Origin: Osedax fenrisi
Taxonomy: Eukaryota; Annelida; Polychaeta; Sabellida; Siboglinidae
Reading direction: 5' to 3'
DNA length: 64,000 bases
Assembly (NCBI GenBank): GCA_964019155.1
Contig: OZ025245.1
Location: 10,997,961-11,061,960, forward strand
Of the stretch, positions 14,142 through 30,373 are shown piece by piece. Every line of letters begins with the position of its first letter. Position 1 is the stretch's first letter. The notes beneath the pieces were generated by a model, which ran no database searches, had not been told where the DNA came from, and was given only the letters and a program-made list of their open reading frames with translations. Position numbers and translations under genes: made by a program.

Positions 14142-17100
14142 TATTATTATTACTGGTCACTAAAATTATAAATAAATTAAATATCTAGAAGAAATAAAGA
14201 TATATTTTATAATTTAATATATATAAGTAATACTAAACATTCTAATAGATAAAATAATTTAATAATAACACAAAATATTATTGATCTTATGAATATAAAA
14301 TTAGATACGTGTATACAAGGGTACTATTTTAAATAGACATTATTATATTACATACTAATATAAATAATAAATCAGATACTCATGATATAAATAAATATAA
14401 TACATATATATTTAATTTAGATAGTTAAAGATAAAATTAAAAATATTAAAAAATAATAACAAATAATTAAATACTGATATACTTGTAAGCATGAAATTAC
14501 CTTTCAATACACATGGAATATGTTATGAAACTTGAGTATATAAATATAGTCTATACATAAATACTAATTAATAAAATAATAAATAAATAAATGCATAATT
14601 TCTAAATATTAATTTCTCTATATTTTTATATATAATCAATAACCCTGAAGAATATATAATATAATTATAATATAATAGGAATGCCAACTTAAAATGGTTA
14701 CTTAAATACAACTGGAATTATGTATACAATTGTATATAAAACTGTATATAAAAAATACTGATGACGTTTTTATTATGTGTTATGTATTAAAAATATAATC
14801 ATAATATTTATCATATTTATCAATTTTTCAAATACAGAAATAAACTAATAATAAATTTAATTTAACTTAGATATTGAGACATTTTAATTTCTCAAAAGCT
14901 TGACTATTGATAAATTATTATCAATATTTAAGGCTAGAATTAATTTGAGATATTCATCATCTACTATCTTATTGCCTCAAATATCCAAGGTTTTTAAAAG
15001 TTAATTAATATTGTTAAATATAAATATTGAAAATTATATATATATATATTGATCTTAGATATGTAATTAGTACTTATATATTTATATAATAGATGTTGTA
15101 ACAACTAATGTAGAAAATATACAATTTAATCATGTTATCTAGCAAAATTATGTAATACCCAAACTCATTTAAATATTATTTACAAATTACAGCAATTGGA
15201 AGATAAAGGTTAAGATTTTAAATTATGTTAAAATTACTTCATAGATTAATATCAGTATACTGATTATGAAAATATAGACCTATACCTCACAATATAAATC
15301 AACTATATATTAAATATTTAGTTAATTATAAATTAAATAAATAAATATGTACATTTTATAACAGGTATTTTTAAGACCCGAACATTGTATTATGTATATT
15401 ATATTTTAAATTAAAACTATGTTTAATATTACATAATGAAATGGAGTAATTTCGTGTATTATTTAGTAACAGGAAAGTTGGTAAGAAGGGAGGTTTGATA
15501 GAAGGTTAATTCATTGCATATATATATATATACATATATATGTATATATATATATATCTATATATATATATATATATATAACTTGATATAAATATAGCAA
15601 ATTATGTTGTTGATTACTAACGAACGGATATCTGGTGTTTAATTCTAACACGGATATAGGTGCATATTCATTACACTCGCATACTTTCCGTATCTATACA
15701 TACAGTAATTAGTAATAGTATAATAATATATAGTTATTGATTTACGTATAGGTTAGGTATCAATCATATAAGTATTGTACCTGATTTATTTTATCTGCGA
15801 AGTGATTAACATTATACGCATCTGATTTAATGATTGACATATTTTGCGATGCATTCATATTGGAGTTTTGCATACTCAATAACACTTCAACAGTCTTGTT
15901 TAAACGGATCTAATAGTATAGTTATTATTATTAAGTATGTATAACTAAATATATTTATATATATTGTTATTGTTATTTTTATTTGGTGGAGTCCTTTCAT
16001 CCCATCCAGGAACTTAGATGAAGTTTTCACTTATAACCATATATGTCTCTAATGTCCCTTCGAAGCTGCTCTCATGTTAAGGCATCCATGGTTTTAATGA
16101 GAGCCGATCATTTATTTATACACAATTATATAAGATCACATCTAAATAATATTTTAAGAACCATTTTATAAAATTAATTAATGGTCCGGACGAGGCTCGA
16201 ACCCGTGTCCTACTGATTGTGTCTCTGATGCCTTAGCCTTAGAACATATATATATATAAATAAATAAATAAATCAGATTTATTATTTCATTTTGTAAAGC
16301 ATGAAATAATGGAGAAGTTAATAAACAAATGAATTTGTTTTTGCGAGGACTTCCCCAATCATCATATTCTAGATAAGTTAGATTCTCATGAGTAAAAAAT
16401 GTAAATATAAATAATTAAAATGTAAAGAATAAAAAATATGTATCAATAAGTCAGGTTTAAAAATAAATATATAAAAAGTTATATAAAAAATCATAGAAAC
16501 GAGTTGAATTCTGAATACCAAACTATAAATGAAATGAAATAACTAACCAAACAAAAATACAACATAAAAACTAAAATTAAAAAACTGAAAGATATAATAA
16601 ATAGTAAAAAAAAAAGTACCCGTAAAAAAAAGAAAAAAATTAGATAATTATTGATTACAATCAATTGTTTAAATTTTTAATTTTTAATTAATTTTCATAT
16701 TTTGATAAAAGATGTTTTTTTAATATTTTTTTAAAGTTTTTTATATAAATTTTTGTAAATAATAAATTATTTAAACATAAATTATTCCATGATTTAGGGC
16801 ATTTAAATGATAATGAATTATGATGACGGCTTGATTTTATATAAGGTAATTTAAAATTATGAAAAGTATTTTTGTATATATTATTATATGTAGGAAATAA
16901 TAATAAAATTCTGCTTGGGAATTTCTTTAAATGTACATTATGCATGAGTAAAATATTTTTATAAATTATTAAATCTTTAAATTTAATATATTAGAACTTA
17001 AAAATAAATTGTTAGTATTAGTCAAAATAAAAATATTATTGACAATTTTACAATTCGAATAGCCTTTTTTTGTAGAGTTGAAATGCATTGAAGGTTATTA

Positions 17101-20100
17101 TTAAAATTATTTCCCCACATTTCTAAACAATACATGATATGAGGCAAAAATAAGGAATTATAAAGTAGCTTTAAAATATATATAGGTAAATAGCTTAGCT
17201 TTATTAATATATAAATAACATGTGATAATTTCAATTGTATTTTCCTTATATGTTCTTTAAAATTTAAATTATTATCTATAATAACACCAAGAAAAGTATA
17301 ACTAGATACTAAGCATATATTAGTTGAATTAATAGATATAGCTTTAATAATATGAGCATCTTTGTAAGGTAATACTTTTGTTTTATCAATATTTAATATT
17401 AATCTATTATTAGTGAACCATTCATGTAAATTTAAAATAACTAAATTTAAACTATTACATAGAATCTTATTACTTGGTTCACTAATGCTAACCGAAGTAT
17501 CGTCAGCAAAAAGTATAAGATTAAAATTAATATTTAAATTATGTAAGGCCATATGGATATCATTTATATATAAAATAAAAAGTAAGGGTCCCAAAATGGA
17601 TCCCTGTGGTACCCCAATATTAATGATATTTCTTTCAGAAAGTTCATTATCAATTCTAGTTGATAACATTCGATCTTTCAGATAGCTCTCAATTACACGA
17701 TTAGAAGTGCCCCTAAAACCATAATATTTTAACTTGTTTAATAGAATCTTATGATCTATAAGATCGAATGCCTTTTTTAGATCTAGAAATAATGAGGCTA
17801 CTTTATTATTCCTTTCTAAGTTAGATTCAATAAAATTATAGTGATCATATAGTGCGTGCGAAGTTGAAGAATTTCTAATAAAACCATATTGTTTAGCATA
17901 TAATAAATTATGTTTGTCGATAAAATGTAGAAATCTATTATAAATTATTTTCTCTAAAATCTTTGAAAATTGAGATAATAAGGACATCGGTCTATAGTTA
18001 TTAATATCATCTAGTTTTCTTTTTTTAAAAAGGGGGGTTATTACTGATATTTTCATATTATCTGGAATAGTAGAGTCACAAATTATTAAGTTAAAAATGT
18101 AAGTTAGTGGATCTAAAATAAAATTAAAAACAATTTTGATTATATTCATGTCAATGTTACAAAAATCTAATGATGATTTAGATTTACAATCCCCAATAGC
18201 TGTCAAAATATCATTAGCAGATATAGGTGAAAAATAAAATGTATTTTTTTTGAGGATTTTTTAAATATCTCTCGTGGGATGATCTATTTTCACTATTAAC
18301 TATTGGTAAGTACTTATCTTGTAGATCAGTAGCTATTGAACTAAAAAACTTGTTAAATGCACTTTTTATTTCACAATTACTAAATATATTATTACCATAA
18401 CAGATATTATCGGGAATGGTATTATATTTTTTATGATATGTTAATTTCTTAATTTTAACCCACATATCTGAACAATTATTGTTACAAAAAAATTGTTTAT
18501 AAGCTGCATTCTTTTGTCTACGTATTATAGCATTTACCTTGTTTCTATATATCTTATATCTATTAATACTTACTGTATTTTTCAAAGTAAGAGAATCTCG
18601 ATATAATTTATTTTTTTTTTAATAGCATTTTTAATTTTATTATTAATCCATATAATACTATTATTATTAATTTTGTTTTATTATTATTAATCGTATGTGA
18701 AATAAATGGGCAATTTTTATCATATAGATTACTGAAAGTTTCTAGAAAAACATTAAACGCTTTATTAACATCACTGCTGCTTTTTATTGTAGACCAATCA
18801 TATGCAGCTAGATCATTAGTAAAATTAATAATATTTTGCGTAGACACATTTCTTTTTAATAAATAATTAGTTTTGATAGGCTGATTAGATGAATAATTAG
18901 AAGAAAAATTAAAAAATAAAGGTAAATGATCTGATATATCTGCTGAAAGAGTACCGGATACAGATTCTGGAACAAATAAAGTATTAATAAAAAAATTATC
19001 AATTTGAGTGGATATTTTATTAGTAATACGTGTTGGTGTGTCAGAAAGTCTACTAATTAATCCTAATTGATTTAAAATATTAAAAAATGCATGAGAATCT
19101 AACTTATCTAATAAATTTATATTAAAATCACCACAAAAAATTAAATTAGAAAAATTAAAATTAGAAAAATGTTTATAAATAAAATCATAAAACAATTGTT
19201 TATTATAATTTGGTCGTCTATATAATAAACATATATGTATATAATTATAAGAAATATTATAGAATTTAAGTTTAAAAGTCATCATATCAATATCATCAGG
19301 TATTTGATCAGTTAACTCTTCTACGATAGATGCCTCCAAACTTTTATCAACTAATGCTAATACTCCACCACCTCGCTTATTTTTCTTACATAAACGATTT
19401 AACTGAATTACATTATATGTAGGAAAATAAATTGAAGGATTATCATGATTTGTTAACCAAGTTTCCGTTAAAAGTATTATATTGAATGTATTGTGTATAC
19501 AACTAAGATATTCCGTAATAAGGTTAATATTTGTATTAAAACTACATATATTTAAAAGAAATATTGATATATCATCTCTCTTTGTAACATTTGAATTATA
19601 AGAATCAATATAATACTAATAATATATATATAAGAATCAATATAATACTAATAATATATATATATGCAACTGCCTGTGTGGTATAGTAGGCTAATACTTT
19701 GCACACATGAGCATTAGACGATGGATCAATCTCCATCCGCACAATTAAAAAATGGTATTAACAAATATTTAGAATGTACTTTATATAATTATGTATACAT
19801 AAATGATGGCTTTCATTAATACCATTGATGAATTAATACGAGATCATCTATATTACTGGATGGGATGAAAGTACTCCACCTAATAAAATAACAAATAAAC
19901 AAAAAATATATATATTATAATATATTATAAATAATATTAAAATAAAATTATTATTCAGTTTATTATGTCCATATGATAAATTAATATTATAGGATTAGAT
20001 TATTATTGATAGAAAATATATTATCGATTATATAAAACTGAAATAAATTAAAAATAATATGTATCCAATAAATAACTATTAATTTTATAAATTATTATTA

Positions 20101-20816
20101 TACCATATATTATTTATACATTATATTATTATACCTATATACCTATTTAAAAAAGAACATTTATTATAAATACTTTAACATTAACGTTATAATTTTAATT
20201 TGATTTAATTTATGTATGCATTTTTTTATAACTAGTATAACTTACCTATATATATATAAGTATAACATTATTTATTTCAAATAATATCGATTAAAATAAT
20301 GTATTATGATGTGACTGTATAATACCATATTTCGATAACTTTAATTAATGCGACTCTTAATGTGTTAATCTAAATAATAATTTAAAATTTCTGAAGTAAT
20401 AGTTTTACAAATTTTGTAGGATAATAATTGAATAAAATAATTAATTAATAATAGCAAATATATATAAATAAATATTATTTATAATATCAAAAGTAGAATA
20501 TTTACATTATTGTACAGATATATTCTACATTTGTTTACTAATTTATTTTTAATTGTAATATTTAATTATATTTTATTATATTTTATTTAACCTGTAATTT
20601 ATTGATAATAATATCTTCATCCTCATCGTAGAAAATATGTTTATTTGTACCTTTATATAACTGTATAATAGTATATTATTTATTATAAATTCTACACTAT
20701 ATCATGATTGATATAAAGAAAGTAAATAACAAATTATATGTAGTGTATGTAAATGTGCGATAAAGCACTTCGGTCGAAACCTACTATTAAACACCTCTAA
20801 TTTTTATATAAATCCA

Positions 20817-20852
<36 letters not shown>

Positions 20853-21452
20853 TTACTTTCACCCATTTCTACGAACATTCTAATAGTTTAATATCAACAT
20901 ATTTAATATGACTAATATCCAATAAAAATAACTAATGCCATTGCAAATAACATGCATTTTATTAATTTATATTATAAAAGTGACATTTATATAACTATTT
21001 TATGAATTGTTTGCTTCAATTGCTTATATACTTACTTTATATCGATGATATCAACAAATAACTATGTATTTATTTATGAATATTTAAATATATTAAATAT
21101 ATTCATAAAATTATTTAATTATATAAAATTTGATAATTATTATTTAATTAATATATATTTTTATTGTTATTTTTATTTGGTGGAGTCCTTTCATCCCATC
21201 CAGGAACTTAGATGAAGTTTTCACTTATAACCATATATGGCTCTATGTCCTTTCGAATCCGCTCTCATGTTAAGGAATCCATGGTTTTAACGAGAGCCGA
21301 TCATTTATTTATACACAATTATATATAAGATCACTTCTAAATAATATTTTAAGACCCATTTTATAAAATTAATTAATGGTCCGGATAAGGGTCGAACCCG
21401 TGTCCTACTGCTTGTGTGACTGACGCCTTAGCCACTGAGCCACATAGGCAGT

Positions 21453-21506
<54 letters not shown>

Positions 21507-22252
21507 AGGGTTCGACCCTTGTCCGGACCATTAATTAATTTTATAAAATGGGTCTTAAAATATTATTTAGAAGTGATATTATATAATTGTGTATAAATAA
21601 ATGATCGGCTCTCGTTAAAACCATGGATGCCTTAACATGAGAGCGGATTCGAAAGGACATAGAGCCATATATGGTTATAAGTGAAAACTTCATCTAAGTT
21701 CCTGGATGGGATGAAAGGACTCCACCAAATAAAAATAACAATAACAATAACAATATATCTACAGTATAAGCCTGACAGATAAACAAACATGTTATGACAC
21801 AAATCCATTATAACGTATATATTATTAGATGATATAACATGCCTATATGGCTACATTAAAAATATATCGAGTGTATCAACTATATTGTACTGTGATATAT
21901 ATATATATATATATATAATATTGTATAACAAGTATCGATATTATGAATATATTACAGCTGATATAAAAAAGTTATAGGATAGCCCTTATTAGGTTGTAGT
22001 TGTTGTTACATAGTATTAACACAGAGTAATTTTATAGTATGCAACGTGTATATATATGTATACGCGGATTAATTATATATGTACTGTAAATATTATCATA
22101 TCATTTATGAAGAAATACTGAATTTAGTTAAGTAATACCCAATACATGCGCATATTAGTATATATATACTCCAATTGTATAATAACTTAAATAAATACAA
22201 AATATGTATAATATAATATAGCAACCATACATATAATGTATAATTCTGTATT

Positions 22253-22290
<38 letters not shown>

Positions 22291-25200
22291 TCCGTAAATG
22301 ATTTTAAAGCATGAATATACCTTTAGAATAAATTTATTTATTATAGTTCTACTTTTGTCAACCCATAATTCAAAAAATACATGCATTCCATCTAAATTCA
22401 CTTTCTCTATTGTTTCCTACATTTAAATATATGTATGATATATTAATAGATATATATATATATATATATAAGTCGATTCAATTGTATAAATAGTATATTT
22501 TATAATATTATTTATATTAAAGAATATTTTAATTAGATAGGTAATACTTCAGCTTTAGTCATATATATATATATATATATTAATTTTTATTTTTAAATGT
22601 TTTATTGACTACACATGGTTGTTATGGGCGTCATGAGAAGGAAACTAAAATAAAATAAATAGAGTACAATAAAAATTAAGGAAAAGGGAGGGTAGGTTAC
22701 AATATGTGCGTGGAGAGTTTACATTTAAATAGTGACAGGGATTTCAAAAACCTAAAAGCATATGGTAGATAATTCCAGTATTTTAGAGCTACCACAGAGA
22801 AAGCAGATTGAGCAAAGATAGTCGAGCGTTGCACAATTTTCATTGTATAACATATCCTGCTAGCTCGACTAAGGGTCTGAATACTGATCAAGTCTGTTAG
22901 GTACTCGGGAGATATAAGATGTATCACCTTATGGGTGATACACAGTAGTCTGTACCTGTAGAGATACCTAAACTTAAGCCAGCCGAGTGATCACATTAGG
23001 GTCGATATTAATACTATTGAAGAGAACTTCAATTTATATTAGGGTGCTTATAGCACGTCGTTATATCATCTTAAGTTTAAGCATAAGCTTTAGGGGTATA
23101 TTACATATAATTTAGAAGCAGTATATAAGTCTACTGAAGACTAGTATATATATATATATATATGGTATAAATAAATTCTGCAGATATATCGATTAATATA
23201 CATTTATGTCGAATTGAATTTAATTAAATTCTTTCTTTATGTAATATCGATATATATACATACATGAATTGTTTTAGGCTTCACGCTCAGTTGATATCAT
23301 AGCCATGTATAGTATATTTCTATTTTATAATTAAATTCTATTTATTATGCTAAATGCATTTGTATAAATTGTTATTTGTTTTATATATTATATTTGTTGT
23401 CATTTGTCTATTTAGTGTCGTTATTTTCCTATAAAAGGAACGGTGGATCGTGACGTTAGACGCTGCGATAATGTTCATATTTTATAGGTCGCGGTTAACT
23501 TCACAAAGATAATCAAATATTAATATATTCAAATATTCATATATAAATGATATTTACTGTTAATATTCAAATATTCTAATATTAAAACATCAACATTAAT
23601 GTAATGAGTATTCAGATATATAGAATATATACAAGTATACGTTTTACCTTTATGTTTATATGTTTAATACATACATAAAACTTGTATATACATATATAAT
23701 ATATGATATATTACATTAAAATATATATTTTAATAACTTTTACTAAATGTATCTTTAATTATCACATATAAATAATATGTATCAACATATTTGTATCAAT
23801 CAATTGTTTATATATATATAATTGAGTGTGTATATGTATATACCTATATTATAACAAATTATATGAATACATATATATTAATATATTCTTACTTGAATTG
23901 TCCATCTTTCTAGTACATTTTTATTATGTAAATTCCAATCAAAAATTGTTCTTAAATAGTCTATAATAATTAATTATTATTCAATATAATATTATTGTTA
24001 GAAATGTGATTTATTTAGATATGATAATACGATTGAAATAAAAAAATAATAATATTATATCTACATATTTACATATTATATCATAAACACTTTGAAAATA
24101 GAAATATTCCATATTAATAGAGTTAATCGTTATAAGAAATGTTCATTAGTTTATCATAAATTAAATATTTTACTATATTGCCATTTTAAAAATTATATTT
24201 TTAGTATTAACATTGTTGTATATATTTGATATAACACCCATCCTTATTAGTATTAGAATCATCCATTAAAATACGGTGTCTAACTTGATTACATTTTACT
24301 TGAATATAAATACCACGTTTAAAATAAATACAATATACTAATTCGCTGAACTCTGTTTAATATATAGGTATACTATATAATATATCACGTAATATAATTT
24401 AAATAACTATCTTGCTTCAAAACCTAATAATTTCATTAATTATTTACTAGAATAATTAAATTGATATACAAATTATATTATATATATATATAATTTATTA
24501 TTTATTTATTGAAACGTATATACAAATATAGTATACAAATGGACCCCTTATCACATTAATGGCTGCATATATATTAATATTAAATAAGAAATCGTAGACT
24601 TGAAAATATTATAAATAATAATCAAGGGTCCAATACATTTCAAAATAATTGTAAAAATTGTGTTTTCATGTATTCTGATTTATTATTTATTATGTTCTTA
24701 CTAAATATACGAGAAAAAGAAGAACTATATGGATGTATATAGGAACCTCTCTCTTTCCTGAATGTAACTATTTTACTAGACGTATACCCCAAACTATATA
24801 TATATAGTTGTTGATATATATTTTAGATTCTATATAGTTGCATGTATAGAATTACATCCATTACCATCTCTTTGCCGATGATCTACAAATGTATACTTCT
24901 TTTACAATTTTCTGTGACTCCAACTCAATTCAAATGTATATTTGTAACTGCTTCACATAATTTACTGATTGTATCTCCCATAATTCCCTATCATTTAATA
25001 TGACCAACACTGACACAATCATTTTCTCCTGACCTATCTACCCCCTAATTATCACCCACCCCTTTATACTATCCTTTCCTACCTCACAATCTATAACAAC
25101 TATTGGTTTCACCATCAGCTCTCACCTAGATTACTCAGACCAAATTTATATAATGATTCGCAATGCCAAATATTTTCTTTATAACATTAGAGAATCACGC

Positions 25201-26122
25201 AATAAACTGACTTTTTCAATGACTAAAGTATAATACACTCGCTAGTCTTCAGTAGACTTATATACTGCTTCTAACTTCGATGCAATCTACCCCTAAAGCT
25301 TATGCTTAAACTTTAGAAGATATAACGACGTTCTATACGCACCCTTTATAAACATAAGTTATATTAAATAATATCAATATCAGCTATAATGCGATCACTC
25401 GGCTGGCTTACGTTTAGGTATCTCTGCAGGTACAGCTTACTATGCATCACCCAGAAGGTAATCCATTTTAGATCTCCCGAGTACCTAGAAAACATGATTA
25501 GTATTCAGACCATTAGTCGAGCATGCAGGAAATGTTATACGATGATTATTGTATAACGCTCGACTCTATCTGATCACTCTGAATCTGCTTTCTCTGTGAT
25601 AGCTCCAATATAATGTTTTGCTCACTATATGAAATTAGGTGTGTGAAATCCATATCACTATTTAAATGTAAACTATCCACGCACCTATTAACAGTGTGAC
25701 CTAACCTCCCTTTTCTTTCATTTGTATTGTACTCTATTTAATTTATTTTTGTTTCCTACTCATGACGCCCATAACCACCACGTGATTTTGTAGCCAATAA
25801 AATTTAAAATAAAATATATTATATATTTAAATATAATTTATAAATATAATGTAATATGTATTTTTGATATGAACAAAGTATTATTTAATAGTGTATAACA
25901 TATATTTGTTTATGTTAATTAAATAATATATTTACTAAAATAAATAATAATACTAAATAAAAATATTTTATATAAATTTTACGCATAATAACTTATCACT
26001 TATTAAAGTTTAAGATTATGTTTATAATATATAATGAGTATAACAATTGTTATTATTATTATAATACTAATAAATTTAATAACTGTTTGTTTAAGTTAAC
26101 TAATATATGTATACACACACAA

Positions 26123-26163
<41 letters not shown>

Positions 26164-27514
26164 TATCTTGTGTTTATCATGAATTTAACAAACTCTAGAT
26201 CAAAACACAAGAAAACAAATGTTACTATTTGTATTGTATTTTCCGGGTACCCTCATTGTTATTTATAACATGTCTATGAATTCTTGAGGGGTCCATTTGT
26301 ATCCGCTATTTGTATTGTATTCAATATATATTTGTGATTTCAATAAATAAATATTATATATATATAACTAATTAATGGATCATGTTGGTTATTAATGTTT
26401 CGTAGATCAATACACGATAGAAAGAAATCTTTAACTTTCAGCAGTGCCCCAGATAGTGGTACTTTTGATTTAATCATGCTTTCTAAAATATAATTATAAT
26501 TTATAAAAAAATATATTATATATATATAGAGTAGTGTAAGACGTATTTTCATTCACAATATATCCATACCAATAACATATGCCAAACAATATAATTTAGT
26601 AATGTTCATGTATTAATGAATATAACACATGAGTGTATATCTTTGCATCATGAATATACATACATTAATATTATATGTTATTTTAGGGAATATAGACATA
26701 TTTTATTATATTTGAAAACTCCATATAATTTCATAAACCGGGTGAAAGAACTTAACTAAAATAAAATATAAATATAGCATTTATAGAATAAGTTTGAAAT
26801 AAGTAGGAATACCTATGTTATTTATTATTTGCATGTAATGATTAAATTGTATTGTATTGTAATTATCTAATTAGAGTGCATAACATATACAATTATGCTT
26901 TGTTTAATTATTTAGCTATTTTTAATTAGTATTATACTTTTAATATATGTATTTATATTTTTAATAACTTCATTCAATATAAATGCAATAATTACCATTA
27001 TATTTTACAAAGTATGTGTATCATCGATAAATAAAAGTATAGTTATATTACTTCTAACGTTAATAATTATTTAATATAAAATATTAGAATTCAAATTATA
27101 TAGATACAGTATTGTAATGTATAATTTAATAATGTGTTAATTTTATATATTTTCTGAAATTTTAAGAAAATCAAGTTGATTAATTAATAGAATACGAGGT
27201 AGATGACATTAATTTGATAGGTATTCAAATGTAATGCACTCTAATGCACTTATATGTAAATACAGTATTTAATTATAATTAATTAAAGTAATTTAAATAA
27301 AATAATTAAACTAATTTAAATATAATTAATTAATTAATTTGAATATAATTTTCTAATATTATAACCTATATATTTTTGTTGCCTATAAGTATTTGCCAAT
27401 TTCATTAAACGTTTAGCTTTATATAGTACAGAAGTTAAATTCAATACACGCTGGCAGGCGAATTCATAGAAGTCATCACACGGGTTTAACTTAAACATAA
27501 TAATACGTTTAATA

Positions 27515-27568
<54 letters not shown>

Positions 27569-28896
27569 CCTATTTTTAAATCTGGCGATATTAACGATTT
27601 TATTAATTAAAATATTTCATTAAATTACAATCTTCAAAAATTATAGAAAAATTATTTACAAATAAACTTTTATATTTTCGTAAAAAATTCAATATTATTA
27701 ATAATGAACATTAGGTATCAGAAAAAATATAAGTACATTGAAACAATTGAAATACTACATAAGAAAGTTATATAATATTTGACTCAACAAAATATTGTGT
27801 ATTGTTTGTAGACTTTAAAAGACGTTGGATATTGTCAACCATGGAATTCTAATTAACAAACTAGATGTTATGCAATAAGAGATACCCTCTTGATTGGTTG
27901 ATTAACTATATTAACGACATACATCAATTCGTACATTATTATGAAAGTAAATCTGAAATATATATATAATATTTTGTATGGTGTACCCCAAGGTTATATT
28001 ATTGGACCATTATCTATATTTATTAATGATATGATATTATATTCCCCAGAAAATAAATTCATATTATTTACTGATAATAGTAATGTAATTATTAGTGATA
28101 AATCATATATTAATCTAAATTATAAATTACAAGCAGAATGTGTTGACATTTTTCTATGGTATAAAGTATACTTAATAAATTATATCATCTTTATATGATA
28201 TTTGTAACTACAAGACTTAAAATATAAAAAAATATATAAAATATTCTATAAATTATGCCATCCTATTATTTTAAATCATTTTACATTGATGTCTAAAAAA
28301 ATGTAATACTAGGAGTAACTATGATTTTATTAAATATAATTATATGAATAATACCTTACTTACACTAGGACTAATACTTTTGAATGATTTAAATATAGAT
28401 ATAAGAAAGTCCCATTATTTATCATTATTCTGTGAATATCTTAAAATAAGTATATTTTTATTGAATTTATTTTTAATTAAAATTTGTATTTAATATATTT
28501 GACTTATGAAAATATTTTTTATATTTTATTTATATATTTATTATATTTATTTGACACTATAAAAATACTGACATTATACTAAATGTTGAACATATAAAAA
28601 CTGATTTTATAAAAATTATTATATATAATTTTATGATTTTATTAGCTTTTTGAAAAAAATTTTGAAAAATTTTTTTTGAAATTAAATAAATATTTCAGGT
28701 TATATATTGTTATGTATGTACATACAATATTGTTAACCTATATTTTAATTAATATATTTGTTTATTTTTTTCTTTCGTTTATTTTACTTTTAAATGTTGT
28801 CTATCTCCTATTTAGTTCCACTATGTTTTATTTTACTTTATGTTATTTTATAAAGGGATACTTATCTTGATAAGCAACATTGCTTCTATAATTACC

Positions 28897-28938
<42 letters not shown>

Positions 28939-30328
28939 AATGTATATTTTTATATCCGTGTGATATAAAATAGTTATTATATACACACCTCTCTAAGCAT
29001 AAACTGTAATATATGTTGTGATGATTCTATACAAGTACGGGTATCGCAGTAGTTAACGATAGGTTTATAACTCGGTGTTTTAGATATAGGTGTATCTATT
29101 TATATGTATGGGTTTATATTATTAAATATATTAGTATTATCTTATTATAACATTTTTATACATATATATAAATATAAATATTATATAATATATTAGCTAT
29201 AATATGTATTGGTGTTTGTACGATTTAAGATACGAGAAATTTTTTCAATGTAAACTTTGTATAATAATTTTAACGATGAACGTATTAATGTTAATTTATG
29301 AGGTTATATATAGAATATTACGATCATATGGGAAATTCGTATTAATACTCTATGCATATATTAAATTTAACAAAAGGTAAACAATTTTATTTTCTTTAAC
29401 GAAAACATTAATTATGATAAACATTAAATACTGGTTAATCAGGTATAATAATAATATAAATAAATTGTGTATTTTTGAATTTATAATTTTGTTATATTAT
29501 AGAATAACAATCATTATATCGGATTATCTTTACTCTAATGTCTAATATTGAGCTCAATAATGATTAAATATTCATTATGATTTTATATTTATATATTTAA
29601 ATATATTCTTAATCGAGTACCTCATAATTATCCTACAACATTATATATGTGTAGCATATAATATGAAATATAGTTTACATTATATTTGTATTACTATACA
29701 TGTCGTAATTATACATATTGAATAAGTGATGTTAAGTAATATTTATATCAATAATTGTATTCAACATTACTGTAATATTATAATAAATTTAGAATTTAAG
29801 AAGCAATAGTATTTTGATTGGCTGATATTTAAATTAATTATATATTTAATAAGTAATAATTGACATCCACGGAAATTAAATTCTTTAGGTTCGAAATAAA
29901 AATAATGTCATATATGCTTTATATTAATATAAATATTTCTGAAATAATAAAAAAGTATGATTGAGTTTGATTCAATTTTACCCAGATATATAAATAAGTT
30001 AGTTCAAAAATTAACTATTAAAATTTGATTATATTGCATCAGAATATATATTATTGAATTGTGTTGTATAAAGAGTAATATTTTTCACATTATTTTATTT
30101 CGGTTGAGTCTTTCTATCCAAATATCTTAGATAAAATGTTCACATAATAGCAAATATGCATAATGTACCTAAAAAAAGTTCAAAATTATCTAATTTAAGA
30201 ATACAGAATCTATTATTTAATGAATAATATACGAACGAGCTAGTATAATTTAGCATAGATATGCTATATTCAGTAACTATTAACTGAATATATATATATA
30301 CATACATTAATTTACTATTATTTCTTTA

Positions 30329-30373
<45 letters not shown>

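Noticed and set aside
17413..17685. Plus-strand open frame within the Jockey-like LINE
   Set aside because: Shadow of the minus-strand RT; no independent family resemblance. The same applies to the plus-strand frames at 38450, 38831, 40310, 41099 and 41552.
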